DNA of 64,000 nucleotides from Siphonodentalium dalli (lineage: Eukaryota > Mollusca > Scaphopoda > Gadilida > Siphonodentaliidae): NCBI GenBank assembly GCA_032622095.1, contig CP136069.1, positions 122,126,126 through 122,190,125 of the forward strand. Reading direction: 5' to 3'. The position numbers were made by a program, and so were the translations under genes. Positions within the stretch are counted from its first letter, which is position 1. Each line of letters opens with the position of its first letter. Of this stretch, positions 34,801 through 45,828 are shown piece by piece. The notes under the pieces are model-generated. The model was given only the letters and a program-made list of their open reading frames with translations. It did not search any database and was not told the origin of the DNA.

Positions 34801-35061
34801 CTCATGAGCTTTCCTTAGTCGACAGCGACTCTGTCCTTTACCAGCAGATGGTGTCTTCAGGTCAACTTTACTGTGAGCAGAGTGAGGTTGTGTCTGAGTT
34901 GGCTTTCTGGATGCAGCACTCCGACCCTCATAACCTCTCTCAGGCAGGTTAACCTCTATGACAACATCCAGCTCAGAGTTCACAGAGTAGTTGTCGTCAT
35001 TGAAGTCAACGTAATCACCAACTTGGACCTGGTTGGTTGAACCACTGTTGGATTTATTCAT
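34801..35061 (-). CDS. Exon 1 of the large unrecognised gene (residues 1-87)
   Basis: The ATG at 35061 opens an 87-codon exon starting MNKSNSGSTN. It is acidic and Tyr/Asp-rich around residues 17-40 and basic near the end (CRLRKAHE). The donor is CATGAG followed by gtcag, phase 0. An in-frame TAG lies 12 bases upstream of the ATG, but that TAG could itself be a splice acceptor (gttatag at about 35074), so the start is likely but not certain. The intron begins four bases before a remnant of a fold-back repeat (34728-34796), so the fifth intron base of the donor is supplied by the repeat. Confidence 0.75.
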
Positions 35062-35130
35062 GTTTCCTGCCTATAACATGAAATAACAATAAAAAAAATA
35101 GAAGAGAATGGACAATACACGTGTGGTATC

Positions 35131-35225
35131 TTAACCCTTTATGATGGGAGCTGTACTGGTGCAGCATTAAAGATCATGTGCCATTGCACTCTCTTATATA
35201 GGGAGGCTCGCATATTTATATATCA
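35131..35225 (+). mobile_element. piggyBac-like MITE fragment just upstream of exon 1
   Basis: TTAA at 35131, ccctttatgatgggagctgt, gtgcagcattaaagatcatg and a damaged hairpin, then truncated. It lies 70 bases upstream of the first ATG of the large gene, possibly in its promoter or first intron. Confidence 0.65.
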
Positions 35226-35293
35226 GTCAAGGTACAAAATGTGCACACTCTGTAATCACTTGAATGCATTTCGGTGTCACTCCACATTATTGG

Positions 35294-35510
35294 TACAGTA
35301 ATGCTCTAAGTAATTGACTTCTTAACAACAGCAGAATTATGGGTAACTTTTCAGGATTTAGTTGGAAATATGGCTTGTTGCCATTCATTGGAAAGCTCTC
35401 GCCGAGAGCTTTCCGATGAATGGCAACAAGCCATATTTCCGACTAAATCCTGAAAAGTTACCCATAATTCTGCTGTGGTTAAGAAGTATATTACTTAGAG
35501 CATTAGTGTA
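35294..35510. mobile_element. 217-bp fold-back element, almost one perfect hairpin
   Basis: Two arms of about 105 bases, centre at 35402 (ctctcgccgagag). Ends tacagtaatgctctaagtaa / ttacttagagcattagtgta. The arms share cagaattatgggtaactttt and gccattcattggaaagctct with few mismatches, so it is recent or kept by gene conversion. Confidence 0.9.
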
Positions 35511-38500
35511 CCTGTAGTTAGATTTCCCATTCTCGGTGTACATTTTTGTTAGCGTTGGCAGATTTAAACACAAAATGGAGCGTACTTCAAAGTAATTATA
35601 TTATTTCTCCACATTACCAAGTCGGCCAGATATAATCAGACATATTGTTATCAATAGAAATGGAGCGTAGATGCCATAAATGCACACCGAGAATGTGAAT
35701 TGACACAGAACAGCATTCAAGTGAACAGATTGTGAATGTACACACATGTATATGCAAGCCGTGGCTTGAGGGTCTTTGATGGTGGGTGCCCATTTACCAA
35801 CAAATTCACCTCCAAGTCAACCTCCTCCACCAGACTAAAGTTGGGAATGTTTTTAATTCAGGAAATTTCAAAAACTCAGATGGTACATCAGAGATCATAT
35901 CAGCCTACAGGGAGAGGTTCACCCATTTTCTCATTAGAGAAGAGAATTTTCAAGTTCTCAGCTACTAGTATTCCAGATTGCATAACATTATGTTACATGT
36001 ATGTTTAAACAGTGTATAAACCTGGTCTTTACTAAAATTAAATATTCATTGATGAGTAATTCCCTTTGAAAATGTCCAGACAGACCGTTTATTGGATTAA
36101 ATTACTATCCAGGGGTCGATTTAATTTTTTTAATTTATAGCACTTCACAGCGCTGGGTAGATTTTGTATATTGCATTCCCTACCAATAGGCAATACATCA
36201 TTTTTCATTGCAAATTGGTTAGCAGAAATTGGAAATTGCATCGTAAATTGCAATGCGAATCCAGTTAAATCCAGCCCTGTTATCTAAACATTTCCCACCA
36301 ATGAACATGATTTCTTCTGAACTGTTGTCTGCTCATTTTTCCGGAACACCCTTCATTGAATAATAGACCATTCCAATATATATTTAGATAACTGGGCGAG
36401 AGAACCAGTTCTCCCTAATAAACAAATGCATGCAAGGAGATGTGAATACTCTCAAACTGAGACCTTTAGGCTGCTCCCTATAGCATGGTAACTCAAATTA
36501 CAATACCCAGATATCACCTTGCATGGTCAAATATTTTCCAACACAGAATTTTTTTATAGAATGAATGATATTTGTATTGAACTAATTTCTACATTGAACA
36601 CTTTTGAAGTCTTATCTTTCACAAATGCAGGGCACCTTCTGTGTATATGGTCCAACCACAATTCTTCATTGCCCATCACTACCTACTCTTGTAGTACTAG
36701 TAGCTTATAGTTTTATGTTCGCACAGTGACCTCTGCATAAATTGGAAAACTGCCGGATTATTTATTGCAATTTGGATCCCAATGTTTATTAATTTCTGGG
36801 GGTTACAACAGCAAACATACTTCCATATTGTCTTTAGTTTCGGCCCCTTGTATTTTTTGGCCTACCTGTATATTATTTTAAGACTACCATCGTCTGTGTT
36901 TATGAAGTCCAATGACATGGCTATCTTCTTACTCTGCTAGCTAGGATATTATGGAAGAATTTTGCTATTTTGTAATCGTCAGGTGCCTGGGAGCCAATTT
37001 CCTAACAAAACTGATATAAACTTATCATCTTATTGACTGAACACTTCCAATCATGTACTGGTATATCATTTCAATGTTTGGTTATATTCTAACAATTGTG
37101 AGAAACAATTACATGTGCATTGTATAACTATTGTGGTTATCAGTTTCTGACCCTTACTTTTATTCTGCCACCCTTACTTTTATTTTGCCACTCTTACTTT
37201 TATTCTGCCCCTGGGGCCTAATCATATTTGATATCTACTGGGATATTTTCTCCACCCACTACTTTTATTCCACTCCATTTTTTTATTTGAATCCCAAGAG
37301 TACATGCATATTATCAGTAATAAGTGTCATGGTTCGTTTGTTTTTGGAAATCATTCACTGTAAGGGGAATATTTATTGCCTAAAGCAGGCCGCATAAGAT
37401 GTGACATATCATACAATAAATATCGGGCAACAGTTACGGGCAAAAGTGCAGGGTGTGTAGTAAGAAATCACACAATATTTTGTTGTACTGTCAGATTCAA
37501 CTAATATGATCATGTGGCATTAGCAATCACATTTTTTCTTTCACAACAACAACAACAACATGGCATCCAGCATCGTTCAAAGTGATTCACAGTCAGAGTG
37601 GCAGGATATTATGGACAGAATAAAAAGATGCACTGATTGAGGCATGGGGGTCATACCCAAGCCTCTACAATACATGTATATCTGTAACCCACTGCACTCA
37701 CAAGAAATCAAGAAACCACATCATACGATCCCATCGCATCGTGTGCAATGGTAGTAATCTCTCTATCTTAAATGATATAATGGTAGAAGTCTCACTACTA
37801 AAATCAGACTGAGTGTATATACACACCAATCTTACATCGCAAGGGTCTCCGACAAATATCGTGCAACATATATACCGCTTCGTTTGTGACCCGCTTAACC
37901 CCACATTACTCATTATCTAATATAGCATCTTTACAAAACAGAAACAAAGAAGTCTCCACACTATGATACTAGCAGTTCTAACTTCTAAAACTAATTTTTT
38001 GTTCCAAGGCCCAATCGGCATACACATATTTCAGCCAACAGTCTGATTCAAGCCAGTTTTGCAATTATATGTACATTGCATTGTATAACATCTCGATATT
38101 TCAGGATCACTGCATGACCGAGAGTGAGACATGTTATCAGACAAGACACAATTCTTTCCAATACCATAATTCTGTTAACTTGTTTATATTATACAGGGGA
38201 TCAACACGTTACATTGTTTCAAGTGTTGAATCTAGCATCACAAATAGGAGTACCAGTAATGTAACTTTCCATTCTACTACGGCTTTCCTGGTTGGTTTTC
38301 CTAGTCATATTTAAGCGTGCTCATCAAGCATGAACACTAATACCAACCAAACCCCCGATGGACATGGGGATGGCTAAAGCCCACAACCGAACTAATCCAT
38401 GGGTATTCATATTAAATGTGAGTATACATGTAGACAACCATTGCACAATATAATATGTTCATATTTGCAAAATCAATATTACTCATGACATGAGTGCTAT

Positions 38501-40344
38501 CGACAGTTACTGCCATAGTGTTAAGTATTTGCCATAACACTTGAGTTTAGCTTGGTGAAAATTAATGTTTTAATATAATATTCAAACTAATGTCTGGACC
38601 AGACCACTCCGGTCACAATCATTCGTTGTGCCAATTAAACTACATGTACATGTATGTCATCATACTTTTCCAAAACATATGCCCCTGAATGGCTCCCGGT
38701 GGTTCAGATGGCAAGGTGCATGGCACATTAGGCCAACAAAAGCTGCCCAGTAATTGCAAAGCATGTTTGGATCCTGAAGCCGATTTGTGATCCTCGAAAC
38801 TTGATTTTGCATATCTGGGCAATTATGTCAGCTGCTTTCCAGAAAGGGTAGGTGATTTCTACATGAAATGCATTTCTCGTTGAAATTAAATTTCTGAACG
38901 GTCTCTCCTCCATCAATATATTTAACAGTGCTGTGGTATGACTTAGCAGTTGAATGGCTATAAATGTCAATAAACCAAACATAACAATTCTTCAGAACAG
39001 ATTGATAGGTGCCCATATTGGTGGGCAATGGTGGCCATTTTATGTACATTATATTTAAATCAAATATAATTTGATACAAAATGTAATATGCATGTCAAAC
39101 AACAGAGCATATGTATCACTTCTACACAGGATATATAAGTAATACAGGCCTTAATATTCGACGAGAATCACCGAATGATTATCACGAAACTTTTCAATTT
39201 TCAGTGCTTTATGACTAATGTGATTTGGCAATTGATTCTCACAAAATTCAATTTATTTTTAGCGCTGTAATAACCTCATATTGCCATCTTGGAAGCCATC
39301 TTCAATAAATAAAGGTTCCCGGGTGGCTGCAGAGTGTCATTCAGTGTTTTTGGAGCATTGATTTCGGAAATTTTCGACAATCAGACACTGGCAATGATCA
39401 GCTAACTGATCTCATGATGGACAATCATAATCATTTGACAATACTCAATATAGTGAATAGACAATAGCCCGGTGTGATGACCTGTAGTTTATTCGAGGAA
39501 CCATCACTTCTTGTCTTGGACTGTGACTGTGATTATTGTGAGAGATCGATATCCGTCAAATATTTGAGGTTCATATGCAGTGGTGTATATAATGACATTG
39601 ATACTTAAATTGCTATTGTACTCGGTTAGACTCATAAATCCTCGAATTCTCAATTCTGAAAATGATGTGACAGTTCATCGACCAAATTGACAGACTCAAG
39701 GATTTCTCTGGGGTATGGACCTACTGTACCAATTATTGTATTTTGTGATATATTGATGTTTTTCTTGTATGGTAGTGTGATTTGAAGATGACAGTTCAAA
39801 TGAGTTGATACTGATGCTGCACAATTGATGTATCATATACTCTTTGGCTCCAAATAAACATGCATGCACGTTTATTTTTTTCTTGGAAAATTTCCACCCT
39901 GCACAGTGCTTATTTGGATCTGCACTCACATTTATTAATTTTGAGGCTATGAAAATTGAAATCAGCACAAACTCAAGATTTCTATATTATTCTGATATCA
40001 AAATGATGAGATTATAACTTTATTCACATTTAACCACAGTTATGTTGGTGTTTTGCTCAAAGTTCCCCCTGCACTATTATTTGGAGCTGCACTTTTATTA
40101 ACTTTCAATGGAATTGTTATTTGACACTGAAAAGAAGCCATTTCCTTGCACCTGAGTGTCCCACAAAGCAATCCAAAGCTACGTATATTATGCAAGTCGA
40201 TCATTTCTGTGGGTGCATTATTTAATTCTTAACGTTGATGGTATCCAAATAGTTTAAGTCATTTAATTACGTACGTAAGACTGCCATCTGATTGAAGACA
40301 ATATAAATGAACGAGCTACGAGTTTAATACAGTGTTTACATAAG
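35511..40344. other. Stretch without a recognisable gene
   Basis: AT-rich sequence with scattered short open frames and no pair of matching splice sites that I trust. It holds one 21-bp tandem repeat, a short CAA run (37544-37562) and an acatgtacatgta palindrome near 38640. If the large gene has upstream untranslated exons, they could be here. Confidence 0.6.
37140..37212 (+). repeat. Short 21-bp tandem repeat
   Basis: Three to four copies of cccttacttttattctgcca with few changes. Confidence 0.85.
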
Positions 40345-40490
40345 AAATGAACGGCGGTTTCAATGTGGTCATGGGATTTTGACCGCGAGAAACATTCAGC
40401 AAACTGCATGAATCCCGAAGGGGTTCATGCGAGTTTGCTGATTTTTTATCGCGGTCAAAACCCATGACCACGTTGAATCCGCCGTTTATT
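40345..40490. mobile_element. Palindromic element of about 145 bp
   Basis: gaacggcggtttcaatgtgg tcatgggattttgaccgcg is mirrored, ending cgttgaatccgccgttt; inner arms cagcaaactgcatgaa / ttcatgcgagtttgctg. Confidence 0.85.
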
Positions 40491-40499
40491 ATTTATATT

Positions 40500-40735
40500 T
40501 ATATACTTACGCTCTTTAAAACACTTCTCCAAATATGTCCGTTATTTCGTCAAAAACACTTTTTCAAATATCTCCGTTATTTCGTTTATAAAAATAATTT
40601 CCTATTTCTATATTTCGCTCTATATTTCGCCCTATTTCGCTGTATTTTCCTATTTCAATTTTTCGTACTATTTCGCTGTATTTTCATATTTCGCTTTTTC
40701 GTTGTATTTCATATCTCGATAATTCGCTATATTTG
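40500..40735 (+). repeat. Degenerate tatttcgctgtattttc repeat
   Basis: About ten diverged units built on (c)tatttcgctgtattttc. The frame across it (FRCIFLFQFF-like) mirrors the repeat and is not a gene. Confidence 0.75.
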
Positions 40736-40953
40736 ACATATTATGGGATATGGGATTATATGATAACCAACATTATGATAGTCAATCGAACATTCCCGTG
40801 CCACCCGTGCTCGCGATTAGATGCCACTAGCCATCCAATCGTGATCCTTCGAACCTCGATTACATATTGTTTGCTATCAAATCCTTGGCGTATTGGCCGA
40901 CTAGATACTCAAGCAGTCGGTAATGTCCGACAATCCCCCGGTGATTTCCGGGA

Positions 40954-41027
40954 CCAATGTGTTCATAAACCTATGAACGACATTGGAAGTGACGTCACGT
41001 TACGTTCATAGGTTTATGAACGCATTG
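40954..41027. repeat. 74-bp palindrome with a CRE-like centre
   Basis: caatgtgttcataaacctat gaacg is inverted on the right; the loop region contains tgacgtca at 40990-40997. Confidence 0.8.
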
Positions 41028-43156
41028 AATAAGGGGGCGTGTCTACCGTAACGCTATGGGGACATCGGAAGAGATATTAGGGGTATGTAAATATAAATTT
41101 ATAACTTACAATAAGATTCCAACAGGTATTATGAATCTAAAGACTAAAAAGCATCTACGCATTAACCAATAATACCTATATAGCAAGGAGAATTGAATAA
41201 AGTATTTCTTAGAATTTCAAGTAGTGTCAGTGAAAATAAAACTGACATGATTATATATTCTGTCAATCGTAAAACTATTTGTGCGCAATGACGTCATACT
41301 GCAGGGTTTGTCTGCAGGAGATATTTATAGTGGCGAAATACAAATGGTAGCAAAATCTTTCACCCGGAACGCGTAGCTTGTTCAATAGTCTGTATTAGTC
41401 CAACAACTGATGACCGCAGCTATTAAGAACAGAGTTTTAGCCAATGTGTTGTAAAATATAATTGAGTTTTTGGTGGGAAATGTGAACATGTGCATCGTTG
41501 ATTATTGTGCTTGGGGACCCAGGCGGGACAACGAAACTGTTATTGACCGTACTTTGACTTTATCTCCATATTGGGCAGGGGGGTATGTGTTCGTGTTTAT
41601 CCTCCATGTATGTAATATGGCTCAAATGAATGGTGTTCTCACTATGAATTCCAGCTATAAAGACTGATTTGGGACAGGTTCCGTGTTATTGTGAAATAAA
41701 TTGTGAGTTTGGGATTTTGTTAAAGTATGCATGGCAATATACGCATAATAATCAACACACGTAGAGAATCACATGTATTTTTCAGGAACTTCACTTACCG
41801 GTACATCAAACTCAAAACAAATGATAATACAGCAATAAGATAAATGATCAACATTGAGTAGTTTCATCCACGAAAATCCCGTGCATAAATATATCCCCGA
41901 CTCAGCAATTGGGTGTTCTTTGATCCAATTATGTAATTGTACGATAGCACGGGGTCTTCGAGTGTGAGTAGTTTCATCCATGGAATCCCGTGCACAAAAA
42001 TATCTGCACTCAACAGTCCGACATTCTTTGATGTTACCGCGACATGTACATGTATTACGCTGTATCTAATGTCGCTATTTGACACGCTCTTTCTTATTGT
42101 TTTTTCGGGAGATGGACTGTGTCGATTTCATTTTGTCAATATTAATGAAAATAAGTGTAGATATATAGCCTGTTGACACAGACAAGACTGAAAAAGTTTT
42201 TAATAACGTCATTTATTTGTGTATGAGCGGGATTTCATTCAACGACCGACGGGGGGAATGGGTCCGTGGGACGGACCCGCAGCCGGCCTGGTGGAAACCC
42301 TGACTGTACTCACAAATTGGAGGTGTGGCAAAATATAAATGTCCGAATTTCCTTAACCTTATACTGAACTAAGCTTTGTTATTTGCTAGCTAGAGACAAA
42401 CACAAGCAAAATTTAGCCTTTATTTGTCAATGTACATATCATCAGACTGTGTTTTTACACATTTTTGGGGGAGGGTTATGTTTAGCAGCTAGGGCAATTC
42501 CACGACGGAGAATGAAATTTGTGAAAAAATTAAATCTTGAATATTGACTAAACAGTTTGAAAATCTGATAGTCATGGTATTCAAGTTATTGAAAAAAGTT
42601 TTTCTCTCTCTCATATTCATCATTTTAGTGCTGAAAGCTTATGCCATTGTTAACCCACATGTGCTACTAAAATTTTTGCCAAAAGTGGCTTGTAAGTAAT
42701 TGAGCAAATAGTAACAATTATTTAATATTGGCCTGTAGTATTTCAGTATTTAAATAGGTCGATGCACGCTATAACACATCTTGGGTTTATATTTCTGTGA
42801 CTGATGTCCATTTGGGGAAAAATATTTTTCAGAAATCTACATACTATATGTAATGTCAGTCACGAAAATACTACTTTTTTGGTATAAAACAATATTGCAT
42901 GACAATATAACAACCATATCTTAGAGGTGCTCAATAAACCTGAGCCTCAATGTCAGTGTTCAATATAAGCACCATCCGATGTCTAAGTTGACCGCTAGCA
43001 AGCGTTCAAATATGTAATGTCAGTCACGCGTAATGTCAGTCACGGCATGTAATGTCAGTCACGTTTTGCAATTTGTTCCTATTCTGGTAGATGGCATAAA
43101 AATCTTGTAAGAAAACATACATGTAGTAATTGGATTTGTAAACGTATGCAGTTCCA
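41028..43156. other. Stretch without a recognisable gene
   Basis: No gene is supported. It contains a diverged direct duplication of about 100 bases (41854-42050, gtagtttcatccacg...tcccgtgcayaaa...gttctttgat) and a short array of tgtaatgtcagtcacg (42848 and 43013-43065, four copies in all, the last three spaced 17-20 bases). Confidence 0.6.
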
Positions 43157-43633
43157 TATATAGGAGGGTATCACCCCCCCCCCCCCCCTTTCGGTACGCG
43201 GGATTCAGGGTGTTTTGAAGCCGTATGCGGGATTCATACCCCCGAATTAACTGGTATTCGGGTTCAAGCAAAACATCTTGGACGCAGGTTTTGATGGCGC
43301 AAAGTAATATTTTGTGCTAGTTATCTGTGTGAATGGGTGGGTACATGTATAATAGCTTCTTGGGCATATTCGACCACCGTGCCGTCATAAACATGCTAAA
43401 AATGCTTGACGCCAGTCTAGATGCTAGGATTTTGCGATTTTCTTGTTCAGATTACAAAATTTTCGCACACCGGGCCGAACCATGGTCGGCCCGGTGTGTC
43501 ATTGTCTCTCCCCTGTGGCCAATACAAAAATGCTAATAAGTTTAACAATATTTTACTACATTTGGTCATTCACCCCCCCAAAATTAACTCGTATTCAGGA
43601 TTCAGGGGGGAGGGGGGGTGATACCCTCATATA
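43157..43633. mobile_element. 477-bp element with ggagggtatcacccccc ends
   Basis: Left tataggagggtatcaccccc, right gggggtgataccctcatata. The inside carries two further inverted segments with gcgggattcagg and gtattcagg words, and a strong hairpin cacaccgggccgaaccatgg tcggcccggtgtg (43465-43497). Confidence 0.8.
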
Positions 43634-45458
43634 GGTGCATCTACTACTAGTAATTTTGAATATTGTTCTCATGATGTACATGTATGTGAGCATTGAATGT
43701 ATGCGTAGCGGTATTTAAATTTTAATATAATAAGAAATAACATAGATGGCGAGTGAGTAAGTCGTACACGTCGTACTTATTTATCTCCTGAGATGTGTGT
43801 TTGCGATTTTAATAAATATTAATTCACAAGAAGAGCACATGGAAAATCGGACCAGACTTGAAAGGTATGCTACATATTTTCCACATTATCACAATATATA
43901 TAAATATATAGATCTTGTTATGATATGAATTGGGACCTGAAGTAAAAACAAAATTAAAAAATATTTTATTTTTTTTGTCATTTTTTTTTTTGGCCCCTGG
44001 AGTTTGGGTGCCCAAACCGGTAAACTGTATGAAAAACGGCCTGGATATGTCACTGGGTCAACAATATATATATTATACTGATTCATACATATACATGTGC
44101 CCGTACATATATGTACATTTGTGGAGTTGAACTTGATACTTGAATATATAGATGTATTTAGCATGTTACAACTTTCCCTGAAGTTCTATACTTCTGTATA
44201 TATGACCCCTTTCATTCATACAATTTTATGAATGAAGTATATGATGTCATCAATGATGACATCACTAATGATGTCATTTTGTTGTTGCTATGCCAGCTAT
44301 GCAAATTTTTAGTAGTCTGCTTCAGGTTTGGAAAACAAATTTGCTCTTGATATTATCTTCATAATATTGGAATTTTACCATTTTATCACAGTACTAGTAT
44401 TGACATAGATACAGGTATGACATGAAATAATTTTTGTATTTAGGGGTATTGGTTATTTTATTTGGGGGCTTATTTGAATAACTGCAACTCATTTTTCGGC
44501 AGAAAGTGTTTTTTTGTTTAAAAAAAAAGGAAAATTGGAATTGGTGTAATATAATTCCCAATATAGATCTTCATTGTTTGCCTTGGATTACAAAAATGTT
44601 TATTTCAATGACTACATAACTACTAATGTATCTACTTCGGGTTATTTCAATCATAAGAAACTTATTTTGGGGCAAAAAGAGTTTTTTTTAAACCATGAAA
44701 ATTGAAATCACATTCTAGTTCGAAGATTTCAATGTCTGGTAGGTTGATGTTCAAATCAAACTGTTTGCATAACTGAAACCCAATGTTTATCATATTGAAA
44801 ATGTCCATAATGATTGGTCACACCAGAGCGAAAATACTATTTTATGTACCCGGTACATTAATATGCCTCAAGTTATTTATTTTTAGACAGAAGATCCCAA
44901 AATGTCTTAACAATTTGAGCTGTGTGCCAGTGTCGGCAGTTTTCATAATACAATTAATTTCTTGATAACACATTAACAGAGCCTAGGAATTATTGTGAAA
45001 AATAAACTTTTTTCGGGCAATAGCCAATATATCGCGACCGAAGGCAATTTCTGTATCACTTGATCAAGTTGATGTTATATGTGTTTTTGGGTATCAGCTT
45101 ATAAATTCTGTTTAGTTTTGGGAGAAAAATCTAAATTGCAATAAAAAAAAAAATCGGGGTCGCGACAAACATATCTCTTTATTCCTCCACCTGGCTGTAT
45201 GATGATATGCACCAGCTAAGTGCCAACGGCAACACATAACTTCATAAGAAAATAGTAGAGAGATATTTTGAGGGCTTGTCCATACAGCCTTTGCAGAAGT
45301 TTGCAAGTTGCAGCCAGCAGGTTCAACTTAATTTTTCTGAAATTCGTACCCGCCTGGTACTCTAACTTCCACAGAAATCCAAGCACCGTTTTCATTTTCA
45401 AATAAAACTTGAAATCAGTTCAAAATCAAAGTAAACTTAGAAGTTAGTCAACTTAATA
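43634..45458. other. Stretch without a recognisable gene
   Basis: AT-rich, with homopolymer A/T runs (43970-43992, 45140-45152) and small gatgtcat palindromes near 44236-44275. No repeats or exons that I can defend. Confidence 0.6.
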
Positions 45459-45828
45459 AACGTTCAGACGACCACGATTCAATCGTAAGTGGAAAGATTT
45501 TCGTAGTAGGAAGTAACAGGTAGTTGAATTGCGCATGCTCACGACAAATCGGACAATGTTGCAAGTCAAAAAATCATATCAAGCACTGTTTGATTTTAGA
45601 AATCGTCTACCTCCACTAACTTGACTAAGTAGACTAACACTAACAGTAACACACTTGCGACATATTTAACCGCAGTCGTGTGTACGTAAAAATCGTAGCT
45701 GGGAAGGAGCGCATGGTAGTCAATCACATGCTTTACGAACAACCTACGATATCATCATGTACGATGACATCGCAATCGTGTGAACAAACTATCCACATAC
45801 GATTGTATCGTGTTGTCTGAACGTTCAC
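45459..45828. mobile_element. 370-bp MITE with cgttcagac ends
   Basis: aacgttcagacgaccacgat tcaatcgta at the left is inverted as tacgattgtatcgtgttgtc tgaacgtt at the right. Many cgatcgta-like words lie inside. No coding. Confidence 0.8.

Larger units (their letters stand above)
662..35061 (-). other. Span of a predicted 12-exon host gene (3' end outside the window)
   Basis: I assembled this gene by reading the minus strand for AG acceptors and GT donors and requiring every junction to keep an open frame. Twelve exons fit in order: 35061-34801, 33660-33606, 26218-26131, 24343-24187, 18497-18364, 17720-17653, 15688-15481, 14368-14271, 12733-10611, 9656-9619, 3306-3247 and 793-662. All eleven junction phases match without adjustment, which is hard to get by chance. 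The sum is 3,422 coding bases, at least 1,140 residues. The protein is polar and rich in Ser, Asn, Lys and Asp, with many SP/TP sites, and looks mostly disordered; I see no signal peptide or membrane segment. I do not recognise the family. The first ATG lies just after a possible acceptor (35073), so 5' untranslated or further coding exons may lie upstream. The last exon ends in mid-codon, so the gene continues left of position 1. Confidence 0.8.
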
